Shown here piece after piece: positions 17,328-24,968 of a stretch of DNA of 64,000 nucleotides. Source of the stretch: Pseudomonas koreensis (GTDB lineage Bacteria; Pseudomonadota; Gammaproteobacteria; Pseudomonadales; Pseudomonadaceae); the NCBI RefSeq assembly GCF_025447595.1, contig NZ_JAOEJU010000006.1, forward strand, positions 62,001 to 126,000, written 5' to 3'. Numbering within the stretch: position 1 is the stretch's first letter; each line of letters starts with the position of its first letter. The notes beneath the pieces are model-generated. The model saw nothing but the letters and a program-made list of their open reading frames with translations. It was not told the origin of the DNA and made no database searches. The position numbers and the translations under genes were made by a program.

Positions 17328-17419
17328 TTGTGGGAGCGAGCTTGCTCGCGAATGCGGACTGACATTCAGCACTGACGTTGAATGACACACCGCCTTCGTG
17401 AGCAAGCTCACTCCCACAG
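17328..17419. repeat. REP pair with a compensatory stem change
   Basis: The forward unit TTGTGGGAGCGAGCTTGCTCGCG (from 17329) is standard. The reverse unit (17397-17417) reads GTGAGCAAGCTCACTCCCAC: both arms have changed, C to T and G to A, so the stem stays perfectly paired. It lies between the convergent MFS and EamA genes. Confidence 0.85.
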
Positions 17420-17425
17420 TGCCTT

Positions 17426-18304
17426 TCAGCGCCGGCTCTGCTGCCACGCTGCCGCCAGTCCACTGCAACAGATCACTGCGATCCCGATCACCGTCATCAG
17501 GGTCGGCGTGTGCGCAAACAGCAACCAGCCCAACAACCCCGCAAACACGATCTGGCAATAGCCGAACGGCGCCAGTAACGCCGGCGCAGCATGGCGGAAC
17601 GCCTGGGTCAGAAACAGGTGCGCGGTCATTCCGCAACTGCCCAGCGCCAGCATCAACAACGCATGCCCCAGGCTCGGCACCTGCCAGAAGAACGGCACCA
17701 GCGCACTCATCACCAGCGTGTTGCACAACCCGGCGAAAAAGTTGCTGGTGGTCGGGCTGTCGATTTCCGCGAGCTTGCGGGTGAGCAACTGATAGAAGCA
17801 GAAAAACAGCGCCGAACAGAACGGCAAGAGAATCGCCGGAGTGAACAAATCACCGCCCGGATGGACGATGATCAGGACACCGATGAACCCGCACACCACC
17901 GCGATCCACTGACCGCGCGTCACCCGTTCCTTAAGCAACGGCACCGACAGCGCCGTCACCAGCACCGGCGCAAGAAAGTTGACCGCCGTGGCCTCGGCCA
18001 GCGGGATGTACAGCAACGCCGTAGTGAAAAACAGGCTGGTGCCCAACAGGCACAACGCCCGCGCCAACTGCCACAACGGACGTTTGGTGCGCAGCACTCG
18101 CAGCCCGGACTGCGGCAGGAAAATCCCCGCCATCAGCAGCGTGTGCACCAGATACCGAGCCCACACCACCATGGCGATCGGATAAAACCCCGAAAGGTAT
18201 TTCGACAGCGCGTCGTGGCTGGAGAACAGGAAGGTTGCCACGACAATCAGCAAGATCCCCTTGAAGGGTTGGTTGACGCCGGAAAGCGGAGTGCTGACGG
18301 TCAT
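17426..18304 (-). CDS. EamA/DMT-family transporter
   Basis: 292 residues with about ten hydrophobic segments and two EamA repeats (residues 15-145 and 155-285). The second shows AEIDSPTTSNFFAGLCNTLVM and a C-terminal half ending in VICCSGLAAAWQQ. It follows the TIM-barrel isomerase gene by 66 bp in the same direction and is probably the third gene of that operon, thus part of the IclR-controlled unit. Such proteins move metabolites across the inner membrane; here it could import the pathway substrate. Confidence 0.82.
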   Translation of the reverse strand: MTVSTPLSGVNQPFKGILLIVVATFLFSSHDALSKYLSGFYPIAMVVWARYLVHTLLMAGIFLPQSGLRVLRTKRPLWQLARALCLLGTSLFFTTALLYIPLAEATAVNFLAPVLVTALSVPLLKERVTRGQWIAVVCGFIGVLIIVHPGGDLFTPAILLPFCSALFFCFYQLLTRKLAEIDSPTTSNFFAGLCNTLVMSALVPFFWQVPSLGHALLMLALGSCGMTAHLFLTQAFRHAAPALLAPFGYCQIVFAGLLGWLLFAHTPTLMTVIGIAVICCSGLAAAWQQSRR

Positions 18305-18370
18305 TGGCTCTCTCTGAATGAAAAATAAACGGTGACGAGGACGCGTGCGCCCTCGCCCCTTGGAGCAGAC

Positions 18371-19186
18371 TTAAAGCCGGGCCAACAATTCCCGCGTCCG
18401 GTCGATTGCCATTTGCGCCCGCTGCAAACCACTCACGCCTTGCTCCAGCAATTTGAGGGTGGGAATTTCCAGACTCAGGGGAAGGTTAGCCGGAAGACTG
18501 CGCAACAAGCCGATCAAGTCACAATCGCCCTCGCCGGGAAACCGTCGTTCATTGCGGGCCTGACGCAAGATCTCGGCCATGTCCGTCGGCCTCGGCCCGG
18601 CAACATCGCACAACTGTGCGTAGCGCAGCCGCGAGGCCGGCACACCGGTCAGATCTTCCAGCCGCGATCCGGAACGGTCGAAGTGAAAGGCATCGACCAG
18701 CACCGCCCCGTTTTCGCGCCCGGCGTTATCGACGATGCGCAACGCTTGCTCGAGATTGCGCGCATCGGTCCAGGGCATGAACTCAAGATGCGGGTGCAAA
18801 CCGTAGGCCGCCGCCAGATCGCAGAGTGCCGCAAAATTATCGGTGAGCCGCTGTTCGTCAGGATCGTTACCGGCGACCAGCAATTCGCTGGCGCCGAACT
18901 CCGCGCCGACGCTCAGCAGCTGCTCGAAATCCGCGACCACTGTCTGCGGTTTCAAACGCAGGATTTCCACGTCGAGCACGCCGATTCCGGTGTCACGCAA
19001 ACGCGCCAGTGTCTGACGCCGCAAATCGCCATCGGCTACCAACGGGAAGTGATATTCCTCGGGTGTCGCCGGCTCCAGACGCAGGCCGACATGGCTGTAA
19101 CCGGCACGGGCCGCGACTTCGACCATCTCGGGTGGCGACAACTCCAGCACGGTCAGGCTGGCCAGGGACAGAATTCGCTCGCTCAT
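18371..19186 (-). CDS. Sugar phosphate isomerase/epimerase-like TIM-barrel protein
   Basis: 271 residues of the AP_endonuc_2 / xylose-isomerase-like fold. Candidate metal-binding acids sit at strand ends: HLEFMPW, VDAFHFDRSG, RYAQLCDVAGP and SLEIPTLK. Members are isomerases, epimerases or dehydratases of polyols, inositols and sugar acids. The start is 2 bp after the Gfo/Idh/MocA gene, so they are coupled. This pairing with a Gfo/Idh oxidoreductase is common in catabolic operons and argues for a cyclitol- or sugar-like substrate. The exact reaction is unknown. Confidence 0.8.
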   Translation of the reverse strand: MSERILSLASLTVLELSPPEMVEVAARAGYSHVGLRLEPATPEEYHFPLVADGDLRRQTLARLRDTGIGVLDVEILRLKPQTVVADFEQLLSVGAEFGASELLVAGNDPDEQRLTDNFAALCDLAAAYGLHPHLEFMPWTDARNLEQALRIVDNAGRENGAVLVDAFHFDRSGSRLEDLTGVPASRLRYAQLCDVAGPRPTDMAEILRQARNERRFPGEGDCDLIGLLRSLPANLPLSLEIPTLKLLEQGVSGLQRAQMAIDRTRELLARL

Positions 19187-19188
19187 GT

Positions 19189-20250
19189 TCAGGCCTCGAT
19201 CTGCGCAGGTTCGGTGGCGCGACCGCTGACCGCTGCTTCACGGATGGCCTCGACCAGCGCCAGGGTGCGGGCAGCATCGGCGGCACTCACCAGCGGTTCG
19301 ACTTCCCGTCGCGCCACGCGGACGAAATGCTGCAACTGCAATCGCAGGGCTTCGTCAGGGGTGAACGGTTCGCCGACCGACAGCAGCGGTTCATGCCAAC
19401 CGGCGTCCACCTGATCGGCGCGGTAATGCCAGCGTTTGAGTTGCGGAATGCTCAAGGCCCCGGCCGTTCCCGCCAGCAAGTAACAAGGCTGATCGGCCTG
19501 TCGTGGATAGACCGGATTCTCCCCTGAGTTCAACTCCCAGCTCCATGGAGCCGCCACCGCATCGGAACCGGTCAGGCTGCCCAGCGCTCCGCCGTCGAAT
19601 TGCAGCAGGATCGCCGCGCTGTCCTCATTGGCGAAACCTCGCACCGAACAGTCGGTGTACGCCTGCACCGAACGCACTTCGCCGCAAAGATGACGCAGCA
19701 GATCGAGGTCGTGGATCAGATTGGTCAGCAGCATTCCGGCACCGGCTTCGCGCCGCCACGCGGTTTCGAAATACTGGTCAGGCTTACGCAGCTGGAACAA
19801 CGCAGTCACCAGGGTCAGCCGTCCCAATGCTCCCTCCTTGACCAACTCATGGGCACGCACGATCAATGGATTGTGGCGCCGATGATGGCCGACCAGCACC
19901 GGCACGCCGCTGCGCTTCACCGCTGCCACCAGTTCCCGCGCTTCATCCAGGTATACGCCCACCGGTTTTTCCAGCAACACCGGAACACCAGCGGCCAGGC
20001 AATCCAGCGCAGTGCTGACGTGCTGATTATTCGGATTGGCGACGATCACGGCGTCTGGCCGGTTCTGCTCCAGCATCTGACGGTGATCGGCGAAATACGC
20101 CACACCCCACTCCGCCGCCAGGGCCGGTGCCTGAGGGCCGGGATCGGCCACGGCGCATAACGTGGCCTCAGTGAGATGTTTCATGTGCCGGTAATGTTGC
20201 TGGCCCATGTTGCCGGCGCCGATCAGGGCGATTCGAAGGGGCGGGTTCAA
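19189..20250 (-). CDS. Gfo/Idh/MocA-family NAD(P)-dependent oxidoreductase
   Basis: 353 residues. The N-terminal Rossmann motif is IALIGAGNMGQQHYRHM (7-23). The family EKP motif appears as VLLEKPVGVYLDEARELV near residue 95, with the catalytic lysine, and a C-terminal alpha/beta substrate domain follows, with DLDLLRHLCG containing the usual histidine region. It is the first gene of an operon with the TIM-barrel isomerase and EamA transporter. A putative IclR operator lies at 20299-20317, 49 bp upstream of the start. Its substrate is unknown. Confidence 0.87.
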   Translation of the reverse strand: MNPPLRIALIGAGNMGQQHYRHMKHLTEATLCAVADPGPQAPALAAEWGVAYFADHRQMLEQNRPDAVIVANPNNQHVSTALDCLAAGVPVLLEKPVGVYLDEARELVAAVKRSGVPVLVGHHRRHNPLIVRAHELVKEGALGRLTLVTALFQLRKPDQYFETAWRREAGAGMLLTNLIHDLDLLRHLCGEVRSVQAYTDCSVRGFANEDSAAILLQFDGGALGSLTGSDAVAAPWSWELNSGENPVYPRQADQPCYLLAGTAGALSIPQLKRWHYRADQVDAGWHEPLLSVGEPFTPDEALRLQLQHFVRVARREVEPLVSAADAARTLALVEAIREAAVSGRATEPAQIEA

Positions 20251-20298
20251 GGTGCGATCCTCTTGTGATTGTTGTGGGAAAACTCACTCCATCAACAA

Positions 20299-20317
20299 TT
20301 TAGAACCCGGTTCCAGA
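20299..20317. promoter_or_regulatory. Putative IclR operator, copy 1 (before the Gfo/Idh operon)
   Basis: TTTAGAACCCGGTTCCAGA, on the minus strand TCTGGAACCGGGTTCTAAA. The centre GAACCCGGTTC is a perfect palindrome. The minus-strand form matches the copy before the FAD dehydrogenase gene at its first eight and last seven positions. Confidence 0.7.
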
Positions 20318-20366
20318 TTCTCACACCCGCCCGATTGAAAAGTGGGCGAACAGCGCACAGCTTTGC

Positions 20367-21143
20367 CTACACAAACAACTCCGAGGCCAGGCTGGCCGCC
20401 GACAACTCCTCGGTAAAGGTCAGCAACAGCGGCGCCAGTTCATGCAATCGCGCCCCCGGCATCCGGGCGCTTGGACCGGCGATGCTGAGCACGCCAATCA
20501 CCCGGCCATCGGCGGGATGTTTCACCACCGCGGCAATTGCCGAAGTGCCCACCGCCGAGCTTTCTTCCACACAGGCATAACCCTGTTCCCGGGCCACGCG
20601 CAGGCGTTCGAGCAGTTCAATATTGGAGCGCGGCGCGTTGGGCCCGATATCCACCGGCACTTCCGCCCCTTGGCGCTCAACCAGCGACAACGCCTCCGCG
20701 TCGCTCATGCACGCCAGCCACGCATGGCCCGATGCGGTGTAGAACAACGGCGCATCGCGGCCCATGTCCGGGTCGTAACGCAGACCGGTGCGGGCGCCCT
20801 GAGCCTTGGCGATCCAGGTCTGGCGCTCGCCGTCGATTACTCCCAGACGCACCAGCTCACCGGTTTCCTGGGCCAGCCGATCGAGCACCGGCTGCACGAT
20901 GTCGGCGCCGCTGCTCGACAGGTACTGGAAGCCCATCGCAACCAGTTTGGTCGACAGGTGATAGCGCAACGTTTCCGAATTCTGCCGCACGTAACCCAGA
21001 CGGATCAGCTCGGCGAGCAAGCGGTGCGTCGCGCTCTTCGGAATGTTCAGTTGCTCGGCCAGGGTCTGCATCGGCAGCCCGCGCGGATCACTGGTGAGGC
21101 TTTCCAGCACGCTGAAAACCCGTTCGATTTGACTGCCGGCCAT
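20367..21143 (-). CDS. IclR-family transcriptional regulator
   Basis: 258 residues from ATG 21143; a much longer open frame upstream is antisense to the neighbouring dehydrogenase gene and is ignored. The N-terminal winged helix spans residues 3-65 (IERVFSVLESLTSDPRGLPMQTLAEQLNIPKSATHRLLAELIRLGYV), and the C-terminal IclR effector domain spans about 80-250. It is divergent from the FAD dehydrogenase gene and lies downstream of the Gfo/Idh promoter on the other side. Three copies of a TCTGGAAC-type motif surround it, in line with control of both operons and itself. Confidence 0.92.
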   Translation of the reverse strand: MAGSQIERVFSVLESLTSDPRGLPMQTLAEQLNIPKSATHRLLAELIRLGYVRQNSETLRYHLSTKLVAMGFQYLSSSGADIVQPVLDRLAQETGELVRLGVIDGERQTWIAKAQGARTGLRYDPDMGRDAPLFYTASGHAWLACMSDAEALSLVERQGAEVPVDIGPNAPRSNIELLERLRVAREQGYACVEESSAVGTSAIAAVVKHPADGRVIGVLSIAGPSARMPGARLHELAPLLLTFTEELSAASLASELFV

Positions 21144-21199
21144 GGTGCGCTCTCGGTGAAATTTCGCCGATTCTAGAAGACATCCCAAGGAATGCGAAA

Positions 21200-21218
21200 T
21201 CTGGAACCCGGCGTCCGA
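21200..21218. promoter_or_regulatory. Putative IclR operator, copy 2 (before iclR)
   Basis: TCTGGAACCCGGCGTCCGA keeps the left half of the motif (TCTGGAACC, then CGG after a change) and has a degenerate right half. It lies 57 bp upstream of the iclR start, fitting autoregulation. Confidence 0.5.
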
Positions 21219-21274
21219 TAACCGCCCACTTTGCGTGTCAGTCGGTTGATCTGCTTCGCCCGCACTGGTTATTT

Positions 21275-21293
21275 TCTGGAACATGATTCTAAA
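21275..21293. promoter_or_regulatory. Putative IclR operator, copy 3 (before the FAD dehydrogenase)
   Basis: TCTGGAACATGATTCTAAA shares TCTGGAAC and TTCTAAA exactly with copy 1, separated by the same four bases. It lies 28 bp before the dehydrogenase start. Confidence 0.65.
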
Positions 21294-21320
21294 AACAATC
21301 GATTGCTGGAGCCCTTGCTG

Positions 21321-23057
21321 ATGTCTGCCATTCCCGATATCGACTGCGACGTTCTGGTGGTCGGCTCCGGCGCCGCCGGTTTGTCGGCCGCCGTCACCGC
21401 CGCCTGGCATGGCTTGAAGGTCATCGTGGTGGAAAAGGATCCGGTGTTCGGCGGCGCCACCGCGTGGTCCGGTGGCTGGGCCTGGGTGCCGTGCAATCCG
21501 CTGGCCCGGCGCGCCGGGATCGTGGAAGACGTGGAATTGCCGCGCACCTATCTGCGCCACGAACTCGGCGAGCATTACGACCCGGCCATGATCGACGCCT
21601 TCCTTGAGGCCGGCCCGCGCATGGTGGCGTTCTTCGAACAACACACTGCCCTGCAATTTGCCGACGGCAACGCCATCGCCGACATCCACGGCGAAACACC
21701 GGGCGCCGGCACCGGCGGACGCTCGGTGATTGCCGCTCCCTATGACGGACGAAAGGTCGGGCGCCTGCTCAAGCGTCTTCGCACAACCATGCGCGAAACA
21801 TCGTTCATGGGCATGCCGATCATGGCCGGTGCGGACCTGTCGGCGTTTCTCAACCTGACCCGCTCGTTGTCGGCGGCCTGGCACGTGACCCGGCGTTTCA
21901 CTCGCCATCTGCTGGACCTGGCGCTGCACGGCCGGGCAATGCAACTGGTCAACGGCGTGGCGCTGGTGGCACGGCTGGCGAAGTCCGCCGAAGACCTCGG
22001 TGTATTGCTGTGGGAATCGGCGCCAGTGACGGAACTGCTGCGCGACGAATCACGTATCACCGGCGCTCGCGTGAACACCGCAAAAGGCCCGGTCACTGTC
22101 CATGCCCGCAAAGCCGTGGTGCTCGCGGCCGGCGGGTTCGCCAATGACATCGAGCGGCGCAAGGCCTTGCTCCCTCGCACGCCCACCGGTCATGAACATT
22201 GGGCGCTGCCTCCGCTGGCAGTCAATGGCGACGGTCTGCGACTGGGTGAAACCGTCGGGGGCCGGGTCAACACCGATGTGGCCTCGCCCGTGGCGTGGGC
22301 GCCGGTCTCGCAAGTGCCGCATTCCGACGGCAGCATCGGCCATTTCCCGCACATCATCGAACGCGGCAAACCGGGCGTCATCGGCGTGCTGCGCAACGGC
22401 CAGCGCTTCGTCAACGAAGCCAACGGCTATTACGACTACGTCAGCGCCATGGTCGCCGCCGCCCCTGAAGGCGAAGAGGTTGCGTCCTGGTTGATTTGCA
22501 CCCGCGCTTTCCAGCGTCGTTACGGGCTCGGCATGTCTCGGCCGTTTCCGGTTCCGGTGTCAGGTTTTATCCGCAGCGGCTATCTGAAAACCGGCAATAC
22601 CCTTGAAGAGTTGGCCACCGCATGCGGCATCGACCCGAACGGTTTACGCGCCACTCTCCATGACTACAACCACCATGCCCGGCACGGCGAAGACCCGCTG
22701 TTCGGTCGCGGCTCGACCCCGTACAACCGCAAACAGGGTGATCCCGCGCAACAGCCCAACCCGTGCGTGGCGCCTATCGAACAAGGCTCGTTCTACGCGG
22801 TGAAGGTGCAGCCGGGCTGCTTCGGCACCTTCGCCGGGCTCAAGGTCAACCCGCACGCGCAAGTGCTCGACGCCAATGACCGGCCCATCGCCGGGCTCTA
22901 CGCCGCCGGTGGCGACATGGCCAGCATCATGGGCGGGCATTATCCGGCGGGCGGGATCAACCTCGGCCCGGCGCTGACTTTCGGTTACATCGCAGCCCGG
23001 CACATGGCGGGCGTCACGGCATTCGAACAGGAGATCGACCATGCAGCACATCGTTAA
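21321..23057 (+). CDS. FAD-dependent dehydrogenase (FAD_binding_2; ketosteroid-dehydrogenase/fumarate-reductase-like)
   Basis: 578 residues from ATG 21321, where the family start MSAIPDIDCDVLVVGSGAAGLSA begins. The dinucleotide-binding motif is VVGSGAAGLSAAVTA (residues 15-29), with EKDPVFGGATAWSGGWAW next, and a C-terminal FAD motif GLYAAGGDMASIMGGHYPAGGINLGPAL, read in two parts. Relatives are flavin enzymes that desaturate cyclic ketones or reduce fumarate-like acids. It overlaps the aldo/keto reductase gene by 17 bp and is divergent from iclR. The substrate is unknown; a cyclic polyol or keto acid would fit the neighbours. Confidence 0.85.
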   Translation: MSAIPDIDCDVLVVGSGAAGLSAAVTAAWHGLKVIVVEKDPVFGGATAWSGGWAWVPCNPLARRAGIVEDVELPRTYLRHELGEHYDPAMIDAFLEAGPRMVAFFEQHTALQFADGNAIADIHGETPGAGTGGRSVIAAPYDGRKVGRLLKRLRTTMRETSFMGMPIMAGADLSAFLNLTRSLSAAWHVTRRFTRHLLDLALHGRAMQLVNGVALVARLAKSAEDLGVLLWESAPVTELLRDESRITGARVNTAKGPVTVHARKAVVLAAGGFANDIERRKALLPRTPTGHEHWALPPLAVNGDGLRLGETVGGRVNTDVASPVAWAPVSQVPHSDGSIGHFPHIIERGKPGVIGVLRNGQRFVNEANGYYDYVSAMVAAAPEGEEVASWLICTRAFQRRYGLGMSRPFPVPVSGFIRSGYLKTGNTLEELATACGIDPNGLRATLHDYNHHARHGEDPLFGRGSTPYNRKQGDPAQQPNPCVAPIEQGSFYAVKVQPGCFGTFAGLKVNPHAQVLDANDRPIAGLYAAGGDMASIMGGHYPAGGINLGPALTFGYIAARHMAGVTAFEQEIDHAAHR

Positions 23058-23874
23058 CAGACAAGGACTGAACCTGCCAAAACTCGGCCTCGGCACCTGG
23101 CCGATGCTCGGCGACGAATGCACCCGCGCCGTGGAGCAAGCGCTGGAACTCGGTTACCGCCACATCGACACGGCAGCGGCCTACAACAACGAAGACGCAG
23201 TCGGACAAGCCCTGGCGAAGACGCCGACACCCCGCGAGCAGATTCACGTCACCACCAAGGTCTGGTGGGACCAGTTGCAACCGGACGCCATGCGTCACTC
23301 GCTGGATCGCAGCCTCAAGGCCTTGCGCAGCGAGTACGTCGACCTGTTCATGATCCATTGGCCGACCACCGGCTGGGACTTGCCCCGCACCCTTGAAACC
23401 CTCGCATCTTTCAAGGAGCAAGGTCTGGCTCGCAACATTGGCGTAGCGAATTTTCCGCTGCCGCTGCTGCGCAATGTCGTCGAGGAATACGGCATCCCTC
23501 TGTCAGCCATCCAGGTCGAGTACCACGTCCTGCTCGGACAAAACGCCCTGCTCGACTACGCCCGTCAACATGATCTGGCACTGACGGCCTACACGCCGCT
23601 GGCACGCAACAAGGTCTCGGAGGTTCCTCAGATTCAGCAGATAGCCGAAAAACACGGCGTGCTGCCGACTCAGGTCGCGCTGAAGTGGCTGCTGGATCAG
23701 GACAACGTCGCGGCGATTCCCAAGGCCAGTAGCAAGACCAATCAACTGGCCAACCTGGAGTCATTGAAGGTCGAACTGGACGATGACGACCGGGCGTTGA
23801 TCGCCGGGTTGTCCAAGCGCGAACGTCAGGTCAGCCCGGACTTTGCGCCAGTGTGGGATGCCTTCGACCGCTGA
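23041..23874 (+). CDS. Aldo/keto reductase, DkgB-like
   Basis: 277 residues with the complete AKR tetrad: Asp43 and Tyr48 in HIDTAAAYNNE, Lys73 in TTKVW, and His106 in MIHWP. The overall sequence is close to E. coli DkgB (2,5-diketo-D-gluconate/methylglyoxal reductase), ending in VSPDFAPVWD. The start ATG lies inside the end of the FAD dehydrogenase gene, so translation is coupled and the two enzymes probably act in one pathway, reducing and oxidising related carbonyls. NADPH dependence is likely from the family. A terminator-like hairpin follows at 23941. Confidence 0.9.
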   Translation: MQHIVNRQGLNLPKLGLGTWPMLGDECTRAVEQALELGYRHIDTAAAYNNEDAVGQALAKTPTPREQIHVTTKVWWDQLQPDAMRHSLDRSLKALRSEYVDLFMIHWPTTGWDLPRTLETLASFKEQGLARNIGVANFPLPLLRNVVEEYGIPLSAIQVEYHVLLGQNALLDYARQHDLALTAYTPLARNKVSEVPQIQQIAEKHGVLPTQVALKWLLDQDNVAAIPKASSKTNQLANLESLKVELDDDDRALIAGLSKRERQVSPDFAPVWDAFDR

Positions 23875-23940
23875 CACCTGACCCGGCGAAAGAAATCCGC
23901 CGGCGAATTGAATTCCCGGCGCTCGTGCTCGTCAATAACA

Positions 23941-23973
23941 GGCCCGACCTCGTCCCCCCGAGGCCGGGCCTTT
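23941..23973 (+). terminator. Terminator-like hairpin after the aldo/keto reductase gene
   Basis: GGCCCGACCTCG (23941-23952) pairs with CGAGGCCGGGCC (23959-23970) with one mismatch, followed by only three T residues. It probably ends the FAD dehydrogenase-AKR transcript. Confidence 0.65.
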
Positions 23974-24002
23974 GTGCGTGTGTGCGTGTGTGCGTGTGTG
24001 CG
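23974..24002. repeat. Tandem 8-bp repeat GTGCGTGT
   Basis: Three perfect copies of GTGCGTGT plus a partial copy (GTGCG) stand directly behind the terminator and about 80 bp before the metallopeptidase gene. Such a tract can slip during replication. It is also purine/pyrimidine alternating and so prone to Z-DNA. Confidence 0.85.
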
Positions 24003-24080
24003 AATAGACGGACGACCGGACTGGCGCCACACTCACACACCAGCAACACTCATCACCACGATCAGAAAGAGGATTCCCAC

Positions 24081-24968
24081 ATGCTATGGAAAAAAGGCCG
24101 ACGCAGTGACAACGTCGTCGATGCCCGTGGCGATGATATGGGCGGTGGTGGCGGTATGCGCTTTGGCGGCGGCAAGGGCCTGAGCCTCGGGGCGATCCTG
24201 CTGATTGTCGGTATCGGCTGGATCACCGGGCAGGACCCGCTGCAGATCCTCGGCCAGCTCACCGGGCAGATGACCGAACAATCGGCCCCCACTTCGCAAA
24301 CCCGTCAGGCACCGCCGGCCAATGATGAGCAGGCCGAATTCGTGCGCTCGATCCTTGGCGACACCGAAGACACCTGGGGCGCGATCTTCCAGCAAGCCGG
24401 CCGGCAATATAAGGACCCGACCCTGGTGCTGTTCAGCAATCGGGTCAATTCCGCCTGTGGTCTGGCGACCTCGGCCACCGGCCCGTTCTATTGTCCCGCG
24501 GACCAGAAGGTCTATCTGGACATGGCGTTCTTCCAGGAAATGGCCCAGCGCTTCAAAGCCGCCGGCGACTTCGCCCAGGCCTACGTGATCGCTCACGAAG
24601 TCGGACACCATGTGCAGACGCTGCTCGGCGTCTCGGCGAAAATTCAGGCAGCCCGCCAGCAAGGCCGGCAGATGGAAGGTGACGGCGGACTGCTGGTGCG
24701 TCAGGAACTGCAAGCCGATTGTCTGGCCGGGGTCTGGGCCTACAACGCGCAGAAGCGTCTGAACTGGCTGGAACCGGGCGACATCGAAGAAGCCTTGAAC
24801 GCGGCGAACGCCATCGGTGATGATCGCCTGCAACAACAGGGTCAGGGCCGTGTGGTGCCGGACTCGTTTACTCACGGTACGTCGGCGCAAAGGGTGCGCT
24901 GGTTCAAAACCGGATTCGCCCAGGGCCAGGTCGGCCAGTGCGATACCTTTGCGGCGAAAAACCTGTAA
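24081..24968 (+). CDS. ypfJ: YpfJ-type putative neutral zinc metallopeptidase
   Basis: 295 residues from ATG 24081, preceded by AGAGGA. Layout: charged N-terminus with a glycine-rich stretch (about 21-33), one transmembrane helix at about 34-50 (LSLGAILLIVGIGWITG), a P/Q/T linker, then the catalytic domain with zinc motif HEVGHH (His172, Glu173, His176) and downstream QELQADCLAGVWA. This is the zinc_peptidase (UPF0241/YpfJ) family, membrane-anchored with the domain probably periplasmic. Substrates are unknown. The next gene starts directly after its stop codon. Confidence 0.9.
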   Translation: MLWKKGRRSDNVVDARGDDMGGGGGMRFGGGKGLSLGAILLIVGIGWITGQDPLQILGQLTGQMTEQSAPTSQTRQAPPANDEQAEFVRSILGDTEDTWGAIFQQAGRQYKDPTLVLFSNRVNSACGLATSATGPFYCPADQKVYLDMAFFQEMAQRFKAAGDFAQAYVIAHEVGHHVQTLLGVSAKIQAARQQGRQMEGDGGLLVRQELQADCLAGVWAYNAQKRLNWLEPGDIEEALNAANAIGDDRLQQQGQGRVVPDSFTHGTSAQRVRWFKTGFAQGQVGQCDTFAAKNL

